DNA of 64,000 nucleotides from Legionella fallonii LLAP-10 (GCF_000953135.1 NZ_LN614827.1:2881001-2945000), one strand, 5' to 3'; positions 26,346-36,693 are shown, numbered from the stretch's first letter. Notes: generated by a model from the sequence alone, not told the origin. Made by a program: numbers and translations.

Positions 26346-28658
26346 TTAGAAACCCGAAGAAAGAGCAAATTGGAAAATTTGTGTCTTATCAAAAGGTTGT
26401 GGGTTCAATGCTTTAGCAACGCTAAATGCTAAAGGTCCAAAAGGAGAACGCCACTCTATAGAAACACCCGCTGAATATCTTAATGGTCCACCTAAAATTC
26501 CGGCTAAAGGCACAGGGGTATTTATTGAAAATACGTTACCCGCATCAGCAAAAATAGTCGTTCTTATGGTTTCTCGACTCAAAGGATAAGGCAATATCAC
26601 GCCCGCGCTACCATTAACTAATAAGTTAGCTCCCATAGCATTGCCAAAATTATCTAATGGTCCCAACGAGTAGCTATCATAACCACGCACCTGCCCAGGT
26701 TGAGCAGTACCCCCAGCATAATAATGTTCAAAAAATGGAAGGCCTTCGTTGTTAAAGGTATTTCCATAGCCTACGTTACCTAATATAGAGAAAATCCACC
26801 CGCGCCAAACAGGATAATAAGCATGTGCTTGATAAGAAGTCTTATAATAGGTTAAAGCTTGTGAGGTGGCAGGTAAAGCAACCACTGCAATCGCCTGCTG
26901 ATTAATACCTCGAGTTGGATAAGGCAATTGGTCATAACCATTTCTGCTCCATCCAGAAGTTAAACGTATCTCTTGGAAATGAGAACCGAATAAATTAACA
27001 AAGTTCTGAATCGGAATTACAGGACCAACTGTTTTGATGTTTACATCCTGATATCCATAACCAAGCTGAAAACTACTTGACTCCCCAAGTGGGAAGTTAT
27101 AACTCACGTCACCACCATAACGATCGGAACTGTAAGTACTAACATTAAGATTTTTAGGATCGATTCTTGAGTAGTACAAACTTGCTCCACGACCAATGCC
27201 TGTATCAGTATAAAATGGGTTGTAATAGTTTACAGAATAATCTTGTCCCCATTTAGTAGCATTAAAAGAGGCCCCCATGGAGCGACCACTACCCATAAAG
27301 TTGTGCTGTGTGACCGAGGTATTAAATTGATAACCGTTAGTTCCATAGCCAATAGAAGCGCTTGCTTCAGCCGAAGGTGCTTCTTCTACTTGCACATCTA
27401 AATCGACTTGGTTATTTGTTCCAGGCACTGGATTTGTTTTCATATCAACACTTTTTATATAGCCTAATAAACGCAATTGTCGCTCGGACTCTTTAATATT
27501 GTGTAATGATAACAATCCACCTTCATCCTGCCGAATTACATTACGTAAAACATAATCACCTGTTTTGGTATTACCATGGAAATTAACTCGACGAACGTAA
27601 ACATGGCGTCCAGGTTCAACCATAAAAGTAATAAATACTGTTTTATCTTTTTCATCTAATCTAGGTTCCGCGTTAATTGCCGGGAATCCATAGCCTATAT
27701 CTCCTAATGCTAAACCAATAGCAGAAATTGATTCGGTCACTTTTTTACGAGAAAAGACCTCTCCCTTCTTAACTTGAACTAAAGAATCGACTTTCTCCTT
27801 GGGCAACACCGTCTTACCGGATACCGCATAACCTGAAAAACGGTACTGAGGACCTTCATCAATGTGAATATTGATATAAACATCTTTCCGATCAGGAGAC
27901 AACAATACCTGAGAAGACACTATATTAAACTTCAAATAACCTCTATCCAAATAATAAGAGCGCAAAGCTTCTAAAGAAGCATCCATCGCTGCTTTGGAAT
28001 ATTGATCTTTCTTTGAAAAGTAAGTGAAGATATTGCTCGTTGTTAAGTCCATTTGAGGCAGCAATTCACTGCTCGAAAAATCATGATTTCCTATTATTTT
28101 TATCTCTCTAATACGAGACACTCGACCTTCTGACACGGTAATGGTAATAGCCACCCTATTATCAGTCAGAGGAGTTACTTTAGTGTCAATGCGGGAATTA
28201 TACTTTCCTCTAGCCGTATAAGCTTGTTTCAGTTCTTTTTCTAAGCGCTCTAAAGTTGACTTTTGAAATACTCGACCTTTAACCAATCCCATTTCTTTAA
28301 GAAATGATTTCATTTTATCACTAGGAATTTCTTTGTTCCCAACAACAGTAATAGAACCTATAGTGGCTCGTTCTACTACATTCACGATTAGGATATTACC
28401 TTGCCGCTCTAATGAAACTGATTGGAAAAAACCAGTATCATATAGCGCACGAATGATTTGACCTGTGGAGTCAGGACTTATTTCCTCACCAACTTGAACG
28501 GGAATATAGTTTAACACAGTTCCAGTGGATACTCTTTGTAAACCGGTAACCTTGATACCACGAACGATAAAACCACTTTCCGCCATGGTTTGTGCCGACC
28601 AAACTAAAAGAGTGGAACAACAAACACCTAAAATTAATTTATTACCGACTTTTTTCAT
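26346..28658 (-). CDS. bamA: Outer membrane assembly factor BamA
   Basis: 770 residues. A signal peptide ends at TMAES and is followed by five POTRA domains (about 27-420; starts such as FIVRGIKVTGLQRVS). The C-terminal 16-stranded Omp85 barrel includes VRGYDSYSLGP (the conserved VRG[YF] lid-lock motif) and ends in Phe (FALSSGF), the outer-membrane sorting signal. Essential core of the BAM complex. 170 bp of noncoding DNA, with a loose TAAG.CTTACG / CGTAAG.CTTA pair at about 26269-26334, separates it from skp. Confidence 0.97.
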   Translation of the reverse strand: MKKVGNKLILGVCCSTLLVWSAQTMAESGFIVRGIKVTGLQRVSTGTVLNYIPVQVGEEISPDSTGQIIRALYDTGFFQSVSLERQGNILIVNVVERATIGSITVVGNKEIPSDKMKSFLKEMGLVKGRVFQKSTLERLEKELKQAYTARGKYNSRIDTKVTPLTDNRVAITITVSEGRVSRIREIKIIGNHDFSSSELLPQMDLTTSNIFTYFSKKDQYSKAAMDASLEALRSYYLDRGYLKFNIVSSQVLLSPDRKDVYINIHIDEGPQYRFSGYAVSGKTVLPKEKVDSLVQVKKGEVFSRKKVTESISAIGLALGDIGYGFPAINAEPRLDEKDKTVFITFMVEPGRHVYVRRVNFHGNTKTGDYVLRNVIRQDEGGLLSLHNIKESERQLRLLGYIKSVDMKTNPVPGTNNQVDLDVQVEEAPSAEASASIGYGTNGYQFNTSVTQHNFMGSGRSMGASFNATKWGQDYSVNYYNPFYTDTGIGRGASLYYSRIDPKNLNVSTYSSDRYGGDVSYNFPLGESSSFQLGYGYQDVNIKTVGPVIPIQNFVNLFGSHFQEIRLTSGWSRNGYDQLPYPTRGINQQAIAVVALPATSQALTYYKTSYQAHAYYPVWRGWIFSILGNVGYGNTFNNEGLPFFEHYYAGGTAQPGQVRGYDSYSLGPLDNFGNAMGANLLVNGSAGVILPYPLSRETIRTTIFADAGNVFSINTPVPLAGILGGPLRYSAGVSIEWRSPFGPLAFSVAKALNPQPFDKTQIFQFALSSGF

Positions 28659-28802
28659 TGTTATTTTACGTCCAGTACTACGTGCATTTCTGAATTAAAA
28701 AATATTTCAGTCATGCCAAAAAGTGAAACCCTTTTATAGGAAGTAGAAACCTCTGTCAAGTTTCTTCCTCTCTAAATAAATTATTTTATTTACTTTACAC
28801 CC

Positions 28803-28832
28803 CCAACAACTTGAAGCTGAAAAAGTTGTTGG
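28803..28832. terminator. Hairpin between rseP and bamA
   Basis: Perfect 10-bp inverted repeat CCAACAACTT / AAGTTGTTGG with a 10-base loop in the 279-bp gap between rseP and bamA (both minus strand). No T run on that strand. It may attenuate or mark a processing site; the function is uncertain. Confidence 0.3.
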
Positions 28833-28937
28833 ATTCTCTCACACAAGCTAATGACGCTGAATTTTCTAGATTTTTGGGTAGCTACTGTTTTTCACAAAAA
28901 AGACCTCTCATTTTAGTCCCAGCTGCATTTTCTAGGT

Positions 28938-30290
28938 CTAACCAGTCAATCTGGAGATATCATTAGTAAGCGCTACAAACATTAAGGCAACCAAGAGAAA
29001 TAAACCGATATAAAGACCTATGGACTTAACTCCATCCGATAAAGGTTTGCGTCTAATAATTTCCAAAACATAATACAATAAATGACCGCCATCGAGCATA
29101 GGAATTGGTAATAAATTTAAAGCACCGAGACTAATACTCACCAAAGCGAGAAAAAACAAATAAGAAACCAAACCACTACGTCCAGAATCACCAGCACCTT
29201 GGGCTATCCCAACAGGGCCACTAATACTATTTAAGCCTAATTTTCCTGTGACTAATCTTCCCATTAAAACAAAAGTGGTTCCAGTAAGATGGATGGTTTG
29301 CTTCAATGCGGTACCAATAGCAGCTATAGGGCCTTGCCTCTCCAAACGCAACCAATGCGCCGGCCAATCAACCTTCTGAGAGCGTACACCGATAAGCCCT
29401 TCAGTCTTATTTTTATTCTGTTGACTACCAGTATGCACCGTAATATTTTGTAGTGTTCCATTACGTTTGATTTGTAAATCTAACTGAGTATCTGGACGTT
29501 GGCGGACATAATCTACTAGAAACATCCAATCATCAAAGGATTTGCCATCGACGCTTAGAATTTTATCGCCAATATGTAACCCTGCTTTTTCTGCTGGAGA
29601 ATCAGGTACTACTTCACCAATAACAGGAGGAATAGTAGGAATAAAAGGGGCAATTCCCAAGCTCTTTAATGGATCGGGTTTTTTATCATCTAATTGCCAA
29701 TGCGCTAACGGGAGAAAAACAACCCGCTGATGCCCATCAACCAAAGACTTCACAGTAACTTTAACTGTTTCTTGAGAGCCGACTAGAGGCATCATAGCAT
29801 ATTGAAAATCACGCCAACTATTTATCTTCGTATCATTAAGAGCAATTATTTCTTCTTTTGCAGTCAGGCCCGCTTTCGCAGCAACACTATTAGGTTTCAC
29901 CGACTCAATCATTGGTGCTAAAGAATACATGCCAATAACTAAAACCAACCACAAGGCAACAAAAGCAAAGATAAAATTAAACAAGGGACCTGCTAATACA
30001 ATAGCAATACGTGCAAAAATTGATTGATTATTAAAAGCCAAATGCTTTTCATTTTCTTCAACTTCCCCCTCAGACTCATCAAGCATTTTGACATAACCAC
30101 CAAGAGGAAATAGAGACCAAGCATATTCAGTGCCTCTTTTATCCACCCAGCGCGCCAGTACCTTTCCAAAACCAAAAGAAAAGCGTAGTACTTTCACACC
30201 ACACCACCGAGCTACTTGAAAATGTCCATACTCATGTATTAGAACCAATAACAGTAAGGCTAATAAAAAATAAACAAGGGTTAAAAGCAT
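28938..30290 (-). CDS. rseP: Site-2 intramembrane zinc protease RseP
   Basis: 450 residues. The zinc-binding HEYGH motif is in the first membrane helix (LIHEYGHFQVARWCGV). Two periplasmic PDZ domains follow (about 115-200 and 205-290), and the third metal ligand lies in LNLLPIPMLDGGH. RseP completes regulated cleavage of the anti-sigma-E factor and trims signal-peptide remnants. It sits 40 bp downstream of cdsA; dxr, often between the two, is not here. Confidence 0.96.
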   Translation of the reverse strand: MLLTLVYFLLALLLLVLIHEYGHFQVARWCGVKVLRFSFGFGKVLARWVDKRGTEYAWSLFPLGGYVKMLDESEGEVEENEKHLAFNNQSIFARIAIVLAGPLFNFIFAFVALWLVLVIGMYSLAPMIESVKPNSVAAKAGLTAKEEIIALNDTKINSWRDFQYAMMPLVGSQETVKVTVKSLVDGHQRVVFLPLAHWQLDDKKPDPLKSLGIAPFIPTIPPVIGEVVPDSPAEKAGLHIGDKILSVDGKSFDDWMFLVDYVRQRPDTQLDLQIKRNGTLQNITVHTGSQQNKNKTEGLIGVRSQKVDWPAHWLRLERQGPIAAIGTALKQTIHLTGTTFVLMGRLVTGKLGLNSISGPVGIAQGAGDSGRSGLVSYLFFLALVSISLGALNLLPIPMLDGGHLLYYVLEIIRRKPLSDGVKSIGLYIGLFLLVALMFVALTNDISRLTG

Positions 30291-30330
30291 AGTGCTATCC
30301 CAAAGTTAATACAGACAGAAACCGAAATTT

Positions 30331-31122
30331 CTAACGGTATATAAAAGTTAATCCAAAATAAAATAAAGGCAAAGCAGCTATCATACTGTCCAACCGGTCA
30401 AGAACACCACCATGACCAGGAATCAGCGTGCCTGTATCCTTTAAATGACAACGTCGCTTTAATATGCTGATGAATAAATCACCAAAAATAGAAATAGTGA
30501 CCGTTAACAAGGCAAGACCGAACCACAATAAAATCGAACCTGGTTTAAAAGAAACAAACCCCACACACGCAACAATCATAGATAATAAATACCCACCTAA
30601 AGCGCCCTCCCATGATTTGCCTGGACTAACTTGGGGGATTAATTTATGCTTTCCAAAGCGTTTACCTGTAACATAAGCGCCGATATCAGAGGCCCAAATT
30701 AAAAACAATAAATAGACTAGCAAGAATTTACCCTTGGGCAAATAATAAAGATGGATAAGGCTTTGAACAAACAATGGCAATAAAAGAAAACAGGTGCCAG
30801 CTACTACGCAAGGATACCCCCAATAATCTTGAGATTTAGGAAAAGTTAATATGGCGATGCAATTAAACACCCATACCAAAAGCCCCAAAATTAACCAGTA
30901 AGTAAATAAAGAGCCACAAACCCAGAGACCTAATAGAAGGAGTAGAAGGAAACCCGCCTGCAAAGGAAGTGTATTTAGTGGGATGAGTTGCCAGCACTCT
31001 CTGCCCGCTGCTAATAGAATCAACAGAACGACTCCCTCTAAAAGCCAGGCCGGAGCATAAAAAAGAATTAATAAAACTAAAGGCACGAGAACAAGTGTAG
31101 TAATTAAACGTTGCATAAACAT
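30331..31122 (-). CDS. cdsA: Phosphatidate cytidylyltransferase
   Basis: About 263 residues with eight or so membrane helices. The CDP-diglyceride synthetase signature is near the C-terminus (SPGKSWEGALGG..., then DLFISILKRRCHLKDTGTLI and PGHGGVLDRLDS). It makes CDP-diacylglycerol from phosphatidate and CTP for phospholipid synthesis. The frame reaches 31161, but the ATG at 31122 has AAGGG eight bases upstream and avoids overlapping uppS. Confidence 0.95.
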   Translation of the reverse strand: MFMQRLITTLVLVPLVLLILFYAPAWLLEGVVLLILLAAGRECWQLIPLNTLPLQAGFLLLLLLGLWVCGSLFTYWLILGLLVWVFNCIAILTFPKSQDYWGYPCVVAGTCFLLLPLFVQSLIHLYYLPKGKFLLVYLLFLIWASDIGAYVTGKRFGKHKLIPQVSPGKSWEGALGGYLLSMIVACVGFVSFKPGSILLWFGLALLTVTISIFGDLFISILKRRCHLKDTGTLIPGHGGVLDRLDSMIAALPLFYFGLTFIYR

Positions 31123-31138
31123 AATATGTGCCCTTAAT

Positions 31139-31870
31139 TTATTTAGATGCAATCTGCCCAAATCGCCTATTACGCTGACTGAAAGAGTCCAAAGCTAGAT
31201 CTAGCTCATACTCATTAAAGTCTGGCCAATGCACTTCGGTAAAGTAAAGCTCGGTATAAGCTAACTGACAAAGGAAGAAATTACTAATTCGCAACTCTCC
31301 ACTAGTTCTGATAAATAAATCAGGCTCAGACAGTCCACTTGTATCTAAAAACTGAGAGAAGGTCTTTTCATTAATATCATCAAGATTCAGTTGACCATTG
31401 ATCACCGCTTTCGTCATTTTTTTTGCTGCGGTTACAATATCCCACTTCCCACCATAATTAACAACCACATTCAAAATCAATTGTTGATTAGCCTCCGTCA
31501 AGGCTTCAGCTTCACTCATTTGCTGTTGTAATACAGGCGATAATTGACTTCTATCTCCCGTAAACCGCATTCGAACGCCATGCTGATTTAACTCGGCTAT
31601 CTCTTTTCTAAGCGCGTCTAAAAATAATCCCATAAGAAAATTAACTTCCTCAACAGGTCTTGACCAATTTTCAGAACTAAACGCAAATAAACTAAGACAA
31701 GGAATTTTTTTTCCCAGACAACAGCGGATCATTTCTTTTACTGATTCTACGCCTGCTTTATGCCCCTCAATACGCGCTAAACCACGATTTTCAGCCCAAC
31801 GCCCATTACCATCCATAATGATGGCTATGTGTTGGGGTAATTTATCATCCAAACTACTATTCCCACTCAA
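31139..31870 (-). CDS. uppS: Undecaprenyl diphosphate synthase
   Basis: 243 residues of the cis-prenyltransferase family, making the C55 carrier lipid for peptidoglycan and O-antigen. Motifs: [19 protein letters not shown] at the N-terminus, [14 protein letters not shown], and [20 protein letters not shown] near the C-terminus. It opens the envelope cluster, with frr, commonly upstream, missing: the PlcA-type gene is divergent instead. Confidence 0.97.
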   Translation of the reverse strand: MSGNSSLDDKLPQHIAIIMDGNGRWAENRGLARIEGHKAGVESVKEMIRCCLGKKIPCLSLFAFSSENWSRPVEEVNFLMGLFLDALRKEIAELNQHGVRMRFTGDRSQLSPVLQQQMSEAEALTEANQQLILNVVVNYGGKWDIVTAAKKMTKAVINGQLNLDDINEKTFSQFLDTSGLSEPDLFIRTSGELRISNFFLCQLAYTELYFTEVHWPDFNEYELDLALDSFSQRNRRFGQIASK

Positions 31871-32111
31871 CTAAATGCCCTATAGTGTACCCTCTTTAAT
31901 GAAAAAATTTAAGTCTTCCTAATAATTCAATTGACCTTATTGGTTAAATAATTTCATTATTAGTAGCTAATTTGCAACTACCTTTTCCCCTGAGCCTCAA
32001 CATACTAAGGAAGAAGGGAAAAGATAGGAGCGATAAATTATCACTGAGCACTCTTTGATTCGCGTTGTTCTTACTGTATTTATTTCTATCTTATTTTAAA
32101 TAAGGAATATG

Positions 32112-33380
32112 ATGAAAAAATATTTATTCGCGGCTACATCCCTCTATTCCCTATTCTTATTTTTCTGGAGTTTATTTTCTCCAACGATACATGCGGACTC
32201 TTCAACTGGTTTTGCCCTATCAGAGCACTGGTCAATGGGACAGCAAGTGATGTTACACTACGATATAGCACAGTCCCCCGAAGTAGCTACCCCTCTTCAT
32301 TTGAAGAATGGTTTGTTACTTACTTTTGGTGACATTATTAGCCTTGGTGATCTTTATGGCATTTTGGGAAGTCCGATAAGCCATGGCCTTGATAAAAGGG
32401 CAAAACAGGCTCGATTTAAAGAAGTGTTTAACATTTTTTCTAAGAGCATCGCTGCAATCAGCGAAGTGAAAGAACTTAATGCGGTGATCAAAACGGAAAT
32501 ACATGATATTGAAGAAGGCATCCAAAGAGGTGAAACTGTAGAAGATATTTATAAACGCATAGGAAATGAAACAGCACGTCAAGTCAATTGTATTACCGGA
32601 GGAGGATGTGCCTCTCATGGATGGTGGCTGTATCCTGGTCGTTATTTACTTTTAGCTATGGAAAACTACGATCATTTTTCACCTAATAACATCATCGTCT
32701 ATAAACACGGACATCAAGTCGCTTTAAAACAGGCCATCAAGGCCCAAAAAACCGGAAATCGTTCTGATTTGGAACTTGCTTATGCTATGGATGCTTTTGC
32801 CGCCCACTTCTTATCTGATCGTTTTGCCGCAGGGCATTTACGCACTCCGAAAGGAGAACTAAAGCATAAAGTGACTCCAGCAGTACTAGGCTCCTTATTA
32901 TCCAACTACATGCATAATGAAGAAAACAAATATGGATTGTATGTACACAATGCTCAGGGCGACCGATGGCGAGTTTATGGTGATTTTTCGTATTTCAACC
33001 CAATGAATGAAATAAACCGACAAATGCTGTTGAAAGCATTACAACGTTCAGCAGATGAACTATTCGAAGCCTATAACTCAGGGGCTATACCTGTACAAAG
33101 TAGTGTATTAACAATGGTACCTCATGCCGAGCCATTCAACGCTGATGATAACTTAGATATTACCCCCATGTTTGTTTGGGATGAGGAAAGTAAACAACTT
33201 TTAAGAAGAACTGATTTATCCAATCCCTACGATAGGCGTTTGACTAGTAACTGGTGGGGTTGGAGCACCTTAATTTTACTAAAAAACCAATATGGGATTA
33301 CCTCAACGATACAACTTAGTTTGACTAAATATCTATCCCAATTTAAACCAAAAGAAAATGAGGACATGCCAATCACTTAA
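32112..33380 (+). CDS. plcA: Zinc-dependent phospholipase C of the PlcA type
   Basis: 422 residues beginning with a signal peptide (MKKYLFAATSLYSLFLFFWS ... IHADSS). The middle contains the metal-binding pattern AYAMDAFAAHFLSDRFAAGH (about 227-245), with spaced Asp and His ligands of the zinc phospholipase C/P1 nuclease-like fold known for Legionella PlcA, PlcB and PlcC. PlcA-type enzymes are exported by the type II system and cleave phosphatidylcholine or phosphatidylglycerol. The second of two tandem ATGs (32112) is better placed after AAGGA. Divergent from uppS. Assignment to PlcA rather than PlcB is from length, signal peptide and gene context. Confidence 0.78.
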   Translation: MKKYLFAATSLYSLFLFFWSLFSPTIHADSSTGFALSEHWSMGQQVMLHYDIAQSPEVATPLHLKNGLLLTFGDIISLGDLYGILGSPISHGLDKRAKQARFKEVFNIFSKSIAAISEVKELNAVIKTEIHDIEEGIQRGETVEDIYKRIGNETARQVNCITGGGCASHGWWLYPGRYLLLAMENYDHFSPNNIIVYKHGHQVALKQAIKAQKTGNRSDLELAYAMDAFAAHFLSDRFAAGHLRTPKGELKHKVTPAVLGSLLSNYMHNEENKYGLYVHNAQGDRWRVYGDFSYFNPMNEINRQMLLKALQRSADELFEAYNSGAIPVQSSVLTMVPHAEPFNADDNLDITPMFVWDEESKQLLRRTDLSNPYDRRLTSNWWGWSTLILLKNQYGITSTIQLSLTKYLSQFKPKENEDMPIT

Positions 33381-33459
33381 GACGGATTTTATAGTGAGAG
33401 AGAGCTATACTTTAATAAATGGTTATTTTTTTCCAGTTATTGGGTAAAAGGAGTTGGTC

Positions 33460-33894
33460 ATGAACTCATCTCATCGATGCCGTGCTCTTTTCTTAGTTAT
33501 AGGTTTTGCTCTCAGCAGTATAGTTTTTGCCGAGCATGGAGGTGGTGGTTATCATCAAGGTAATACCGGAGGTTATCATCAAGGTAATACCGGAGGTTAT
33601 CATCAAGGCAATACCGGAGGCTATCACCAAGGCAATACTGGAGGCTATCACCAAGGCAATACCGGAGGCTATCACCAAGGGATATACAATCAATACGATG
33701 GATATCATCACAATTATGATAATAACTATTATTCAGGATATAGTATCGGCAACTATTATCCGAGTGGTGGTTGGGTAGCCCCGACCGTTGTGATTGATCC
33801 ATCGGTTAATACCACTGTTGATGAGAGTGATTGCCAAACCATTCAACAGTGCAATGATGACGGCACGTGTATTCTAACTCAAGATTGCTATTAG
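33460..33894 (+). CDS. Small secreted protein with GGYHQGNT tandem repeats
   Basis: 144 residues. A signal peptide (MNSSHRCRALFLVIGFALSS ... VFAEH) is followed by five perfect GGYHQGNT octapeptides and one GGYHQGIY. A Tyr/Asn/His-rich segment and a C-terminal part with four cysteines (ESDCQTIQQCNDDGTCILTQ...) follow, probably disulfide-bonded. The ATG at 33460 has AGGAG six bases upstream. No known family recognised; composition resembles the other exported Gly/His/Tyr-rich protein of this window (5051-5959). The repeats may bind metal through His. Function unknown. Confidence 0.7.
   Translation: MNSSHRCRALFLVIGFALSSIVFAEHGGGGYHQGNTGGYHQGNTGGYHQGNTGGYHQGNTGGYHQGNTGGYHQGIYNQYDGYHHNYDNNYYSGYSIGNYYPSGGWVAPTVVIDPSVNTTVDESDCQTIQQCNDDGTCILTQDCY
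33544..33687. repeat. 24-bp tandem repeat array (six units)
   Basis: Six head-to-tail 24-bp units inside the coding region of the small secreted protein, each coding GGYHQGNT; the sixth diverges to GGYHQGIY. Units differ only at third codon positions (TAT/TAC, CAT/CAC, GGT/GGC), so the copies are recent and unit number may vary between strains. Confidence 0.92.
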
Positions 33895-34046
33895 TACGTA
33901 TTACGTATTTAGACATAATCAATAGACCTCTTATCCGCGCTGAGTTTTCCAGCGGGTAATTTCTATAAGACCTATATACCTCTTGGATGAGCATAGGTAT
34001 AATTCAGAAAATGACTAATTTATTGATAAATGAAGGATCTTCTTTC

Positions 34047-35594
34047 ATGAAAAAAAATGGCCCTCTGGTGCTCCTGATTCTTGATGGTTGGGGCTATAAT
34101 CCAAGAAAAAAGCATAATGCAATTGCAACAGCCCACACCCCTCAATGGGATGAGTGGTGGAACAAGTGTCCTCACATTCTCTTAGATGCGTCAGGACTGT
34201 CTGTCGGCTTACCAGATGAACAAATGGGGAATTCGGAAGTAGGCCATATGCACATTGGTGCAGGCCGAGTAATACAACAAGATTTTACGCGAATAAACCA
34301 AGCGATTAGCAATGGAGAATTTGCAAATAGTCCTTTATTTAATGGGACGCTGGATCATTTAAAAAAAAACTATAAATCACTACACATCATGGGCTTACTA
34401 TCTCCTGGTGGCGTACATAGTCATGAAGAGCATTTATTTGCCTTCCTTGAGCTTTGTGCCAGTAAACAATTTAACTCTGTATGTTTGCATCTATTTCTTG
34501 ATGGTAGAGATACTCCCCCCCAAAGCGCCCTTGGCAGCCTAGATCGTCTAAATAAAGTACTTGAAAAGTATAAAGTGGGGAAAATATGTTCGATTAGTGG
34601 TCGCTACTATGCTATGGATAGAGATAAACGATGGGATAGAGTAGAACCTGTCTATACGCTATTAACTCAGGGACAGAGTAAAAACCATTTTGCTGACGCA
34701 AAAGAAGCTATTGAATTTTTCTATAAGAACAATTTATCAGACGAATTCATTCCCCCTACTCAAATTGGAGAAAAAAAACCAATTGAAAGCGGTGATGCCG
34801 TTTTTTTCTTTAACTTCCGGGCGGATAGAGCGCGACAATTAACTGCGGCTTTTATTGATCCGGAGTTCAACGGATTTAACCGTGACACTCGCCCTCAGTT
34901 ATATAATTTCATCACCATGACTCAGTATGATAAAAATTTACCTACAATCATAGCATTCCCTCCTATCCCATTGAACAACACCTTAGGAGAGCTGCTGGCA
35001 ATTAATAACCTCAAGCAATTACGTATTGCTGAAACAGAGAAATATGCTCATGTAACCTTTTTCTTTAATGGGGGAAGCGAACAGACATTCCCTAATGAGA
35101 AAAGAATACTTATCCCATCTCCCCATGTTGCAACCTATGACTTACAACCAGAAATGAGTGCCCCCAAATTAACAGCTACTTTAGTAGAGGCAATTAATTG
35201 CCAGACCTATGATGTAATTATTTGTAATTATGCTAATGCGGATATGGTCGGTCACAGTGGCAATTTCGACGCCACGGTTCGAGCCGTTGAATGTTTAGAT
35301 CAATGCATGAGTCAAATTGGACAGGCTCTGGCCAAAAAAAATGGAAAACTATTAATTACCGCAGATCATGGCAATGCTGAAGAAATGTTTGATGAAACAA
35401 CTCACCAAGCCCATACTGCCCACACGAGCGAACCAGTCCCCTTTCTCTATGTAGGAGGTGGGTGGCATTTCACTCAATCAACGGGCAGTTTAATCGATAT
35501 AGCACCAACCCTACTAACTCTCCTAGGAATTAATCCCCCAGCTGAGATGACTGGCCATGCCCTATTGGAAAAAGACCATGCTCATGCGCATTAG
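34047..35594 (+). CDS. gpmI: 2,3-bisphosphoglycerate-independent phosphoglycerate mutase
   Basis: 515 residues, normal for GpmI, which interconverts 3- and 2-phosphoglycerate using two Mn2+ ions. Motifs: LLILDGWGYN at the start, the phospho-Ser in QMGNSEVGHMHIGAGR (Ser about 62), FLDGRDTPP, FNFRADRARQ and TADHGNAEEM. The ATG at 34047 follows AAGGA and gives the family length; the frame extends back to 33987 but without support. The EnvC-like gene overlaps its 3' end, an arrangement seen in many gammaproteobacteria (gpmI-envC-ctpA). Confidence 0.96.
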   Translation: MKKNGPLVLLILDGWGYNPRKKHNAIATAHTPQWDEWWNKCPHILLDASGLSVGLPDEQMGNSEVGHMHIGAGRVIQQDFTRINQAISNGEFANSPLFNGTLDHLKKNYKSLHIMGLLSPGGVHSHEEHLFAFLELCASKQFNSVCLHLFLDGRDTPPQSALGSLDRLNKVLEKYKVGKICSISGRYYAMDRDKRWDRVEPVYTLLTQGQSKNHFADAKEAIEFFYKNNLSDEFIPPTQIGEKKPIESGDAVFFFNFRADRARQLTAAFIDPEFNGFNRDTRPQLYNFITMTQYDKNLPTIIAFPPIPLNNTLGELLAINNLKQLRIAETEKYAHVTFFFNGGSEQTFPNEKRILIPSPHVATYDLQPEMSAPKLTATLVEAINCQTYDVIICNYANADMVGHSGNFDATVRAVECLDQCMSQIGQALAKKNGKLLITADHGNAEEMFDETTHQAHTAHTSEPVPFLYVGGGWHFTQSTGSLIDIAPTLLTLLGINPPAEMTGHALLEKDHAHAH

Positions 35595-36693
35595 GCATTA
35601 CGAAATAGTTCTAGCCATGACCTTTTGCATTGCCTCCTTTGCCCATGCAAACTCGTCTTCTGTGACACAGACACAAAGTAAATTAAAGCAGCTAGATACC
35701 AAAATTGATACCTTAAAACACTCTTTAGCTACAGCTAATGATAAACGTGGCCTATTAAACCAAGAGTTGTCTGGAACAGAAAAACAAATTGGTGATGGCG
35801 TACGCAAACTACGAGCCATTCAAAATGATATGGCAAGCAAAGAACGAAAAATTACCGAACTACAAAATTTGGCAAATAATTTAAATGGACAGTTATTAAC
35901 ACAACAAAAATTATTGGCAAGTCATATTCGAGCCCGTTATCAAATGGGTGAATATCAACCCCTAAAATGGCTACTTAATCAGGATAGTCCTTATCGAGTG
36001 AGCAGAATTCTTACCTATTATCAATATGTAATCAAATCACGTCAGCAACTGATTACTCAAATTGACGATACACGAAAAAAAATTAACGAAAATAAAAATA
36101 ACCTAAATGATGAACTAGCTAAAAATCAGCAACTACAACAGCAACTAACGCAAAATCAGCAACAATTACAACAAAATAAAAGTTATCATACAACGCTAAT
36201 CCAATCTTTGAATAAAGAAATTCAAACCAATCAGCTCGCTCTAAAAGAGTTTCAAAAAGATAAGGAAAATCTATCTCGCTTATTAAAATCATTAACTCAG
36301 CAGAGTGTTGTGCAAAGTAGCAAACCGTTCGCCCAAATGCGCAAGAAATTGCCGTTACCAGTACAAACGGACCATAGATCCATACAGAGAATGAATCAAG
36401 GGGTGACATTTTTTGCCGATGAGGGAGCAGTTGTTACTGCCGTTTACCCCGGAAAAGTAGTATTTAGTGACTGGTTAAAGGGCTATGGATTACTACTTAT
36501 TATTGATCATGGTCAAGGATTTATGACCTTATACGCTCACAATCAATCTTTATTTAAGCATAAAGGACAATCAGTACATCAAAGAGAACAAATTGCCAGC
36601 GTAGGCCATAGCGGTGGAATTAAACAAAACGGTCTATACTTTGAAATAAGACTGAGAGGAAAAGCGGTATCGCCGCTAGACTGGTTGTCTTAA
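35578..36693 (+). CDS. envC: EnvC-like murein hydrolase activator (degenerate LytM protein)
   Basis: About 371 residues. An N-terminal signal peptide (IVLAMTFCIASFAHA) is followed by a long coiled coil (about 30-250; KLKQLDTKIDTLKHSL and more) and a C-terminal LytM/M23-like domain. In active LytM enzymes the zinc site includes HxH near the end; here the equivalent segment is NGLYFEIRLRGK, so the histidines are gone, as in EnvC, which activates AmiA/AmiB amidases at the division septum instead of cutting peptidoglycan itself. Start taken as the ATG at 35578 (35584 also possible), overlapping gpmI by 17 bp. Confidence 0.9.
   Translation: MLMRIRHYEIVLAMTFCIASFAHANSSSVTQTQSKLKQLDTKIDTLKHSLATANDKRGLLNQELSGTEKQIGDGVRKLRAIQNDMASKERKITELQNLANNLNGQLLTQQKLLASHIRARYQMGEYQPLKWLLNQDSPYRVSRILTYYQYVIKSRQQLITQIDDTRKKINENKNNLNDELAKNQQLQQQLTQNQQQLQQNKSYHTTLIQSLNKEIQTNQLALKEFQKDKENLSRLLKSLTQQSVVQSSKPFAQMRKKLPLPVQTDHRSIQRMNQGVTFFADEGAVVTAVYPGKVVFSDWLKGYGLLLIIDHGQGFMTLYAHNQSLFKHKGQSVHQREQIASVGHSGGIKQNGLYFEIRLRGKAVSPLDWLS

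Noticed and set aside
33544..33687. Short regular repeats that could be taken for a CRISPR array
   Set aside because: The 24-bp units are directly adjacent with no spacers and lie in frame inside a coding region; there are no cas genes.
33493..33802. Minus-strand and alternate-frame open frames over the tandem-repeat gene
   Set aside because: Repetitive shadow translations of the 24-bp units; no start signals.
33923..33985. TAGACCTCTTATCC and a second ACCTCTTGG as another copy of the 146-bp repeat
   Set aside because: Only about ten bases match at each end and the interior does not; kept only as a possible solo end.
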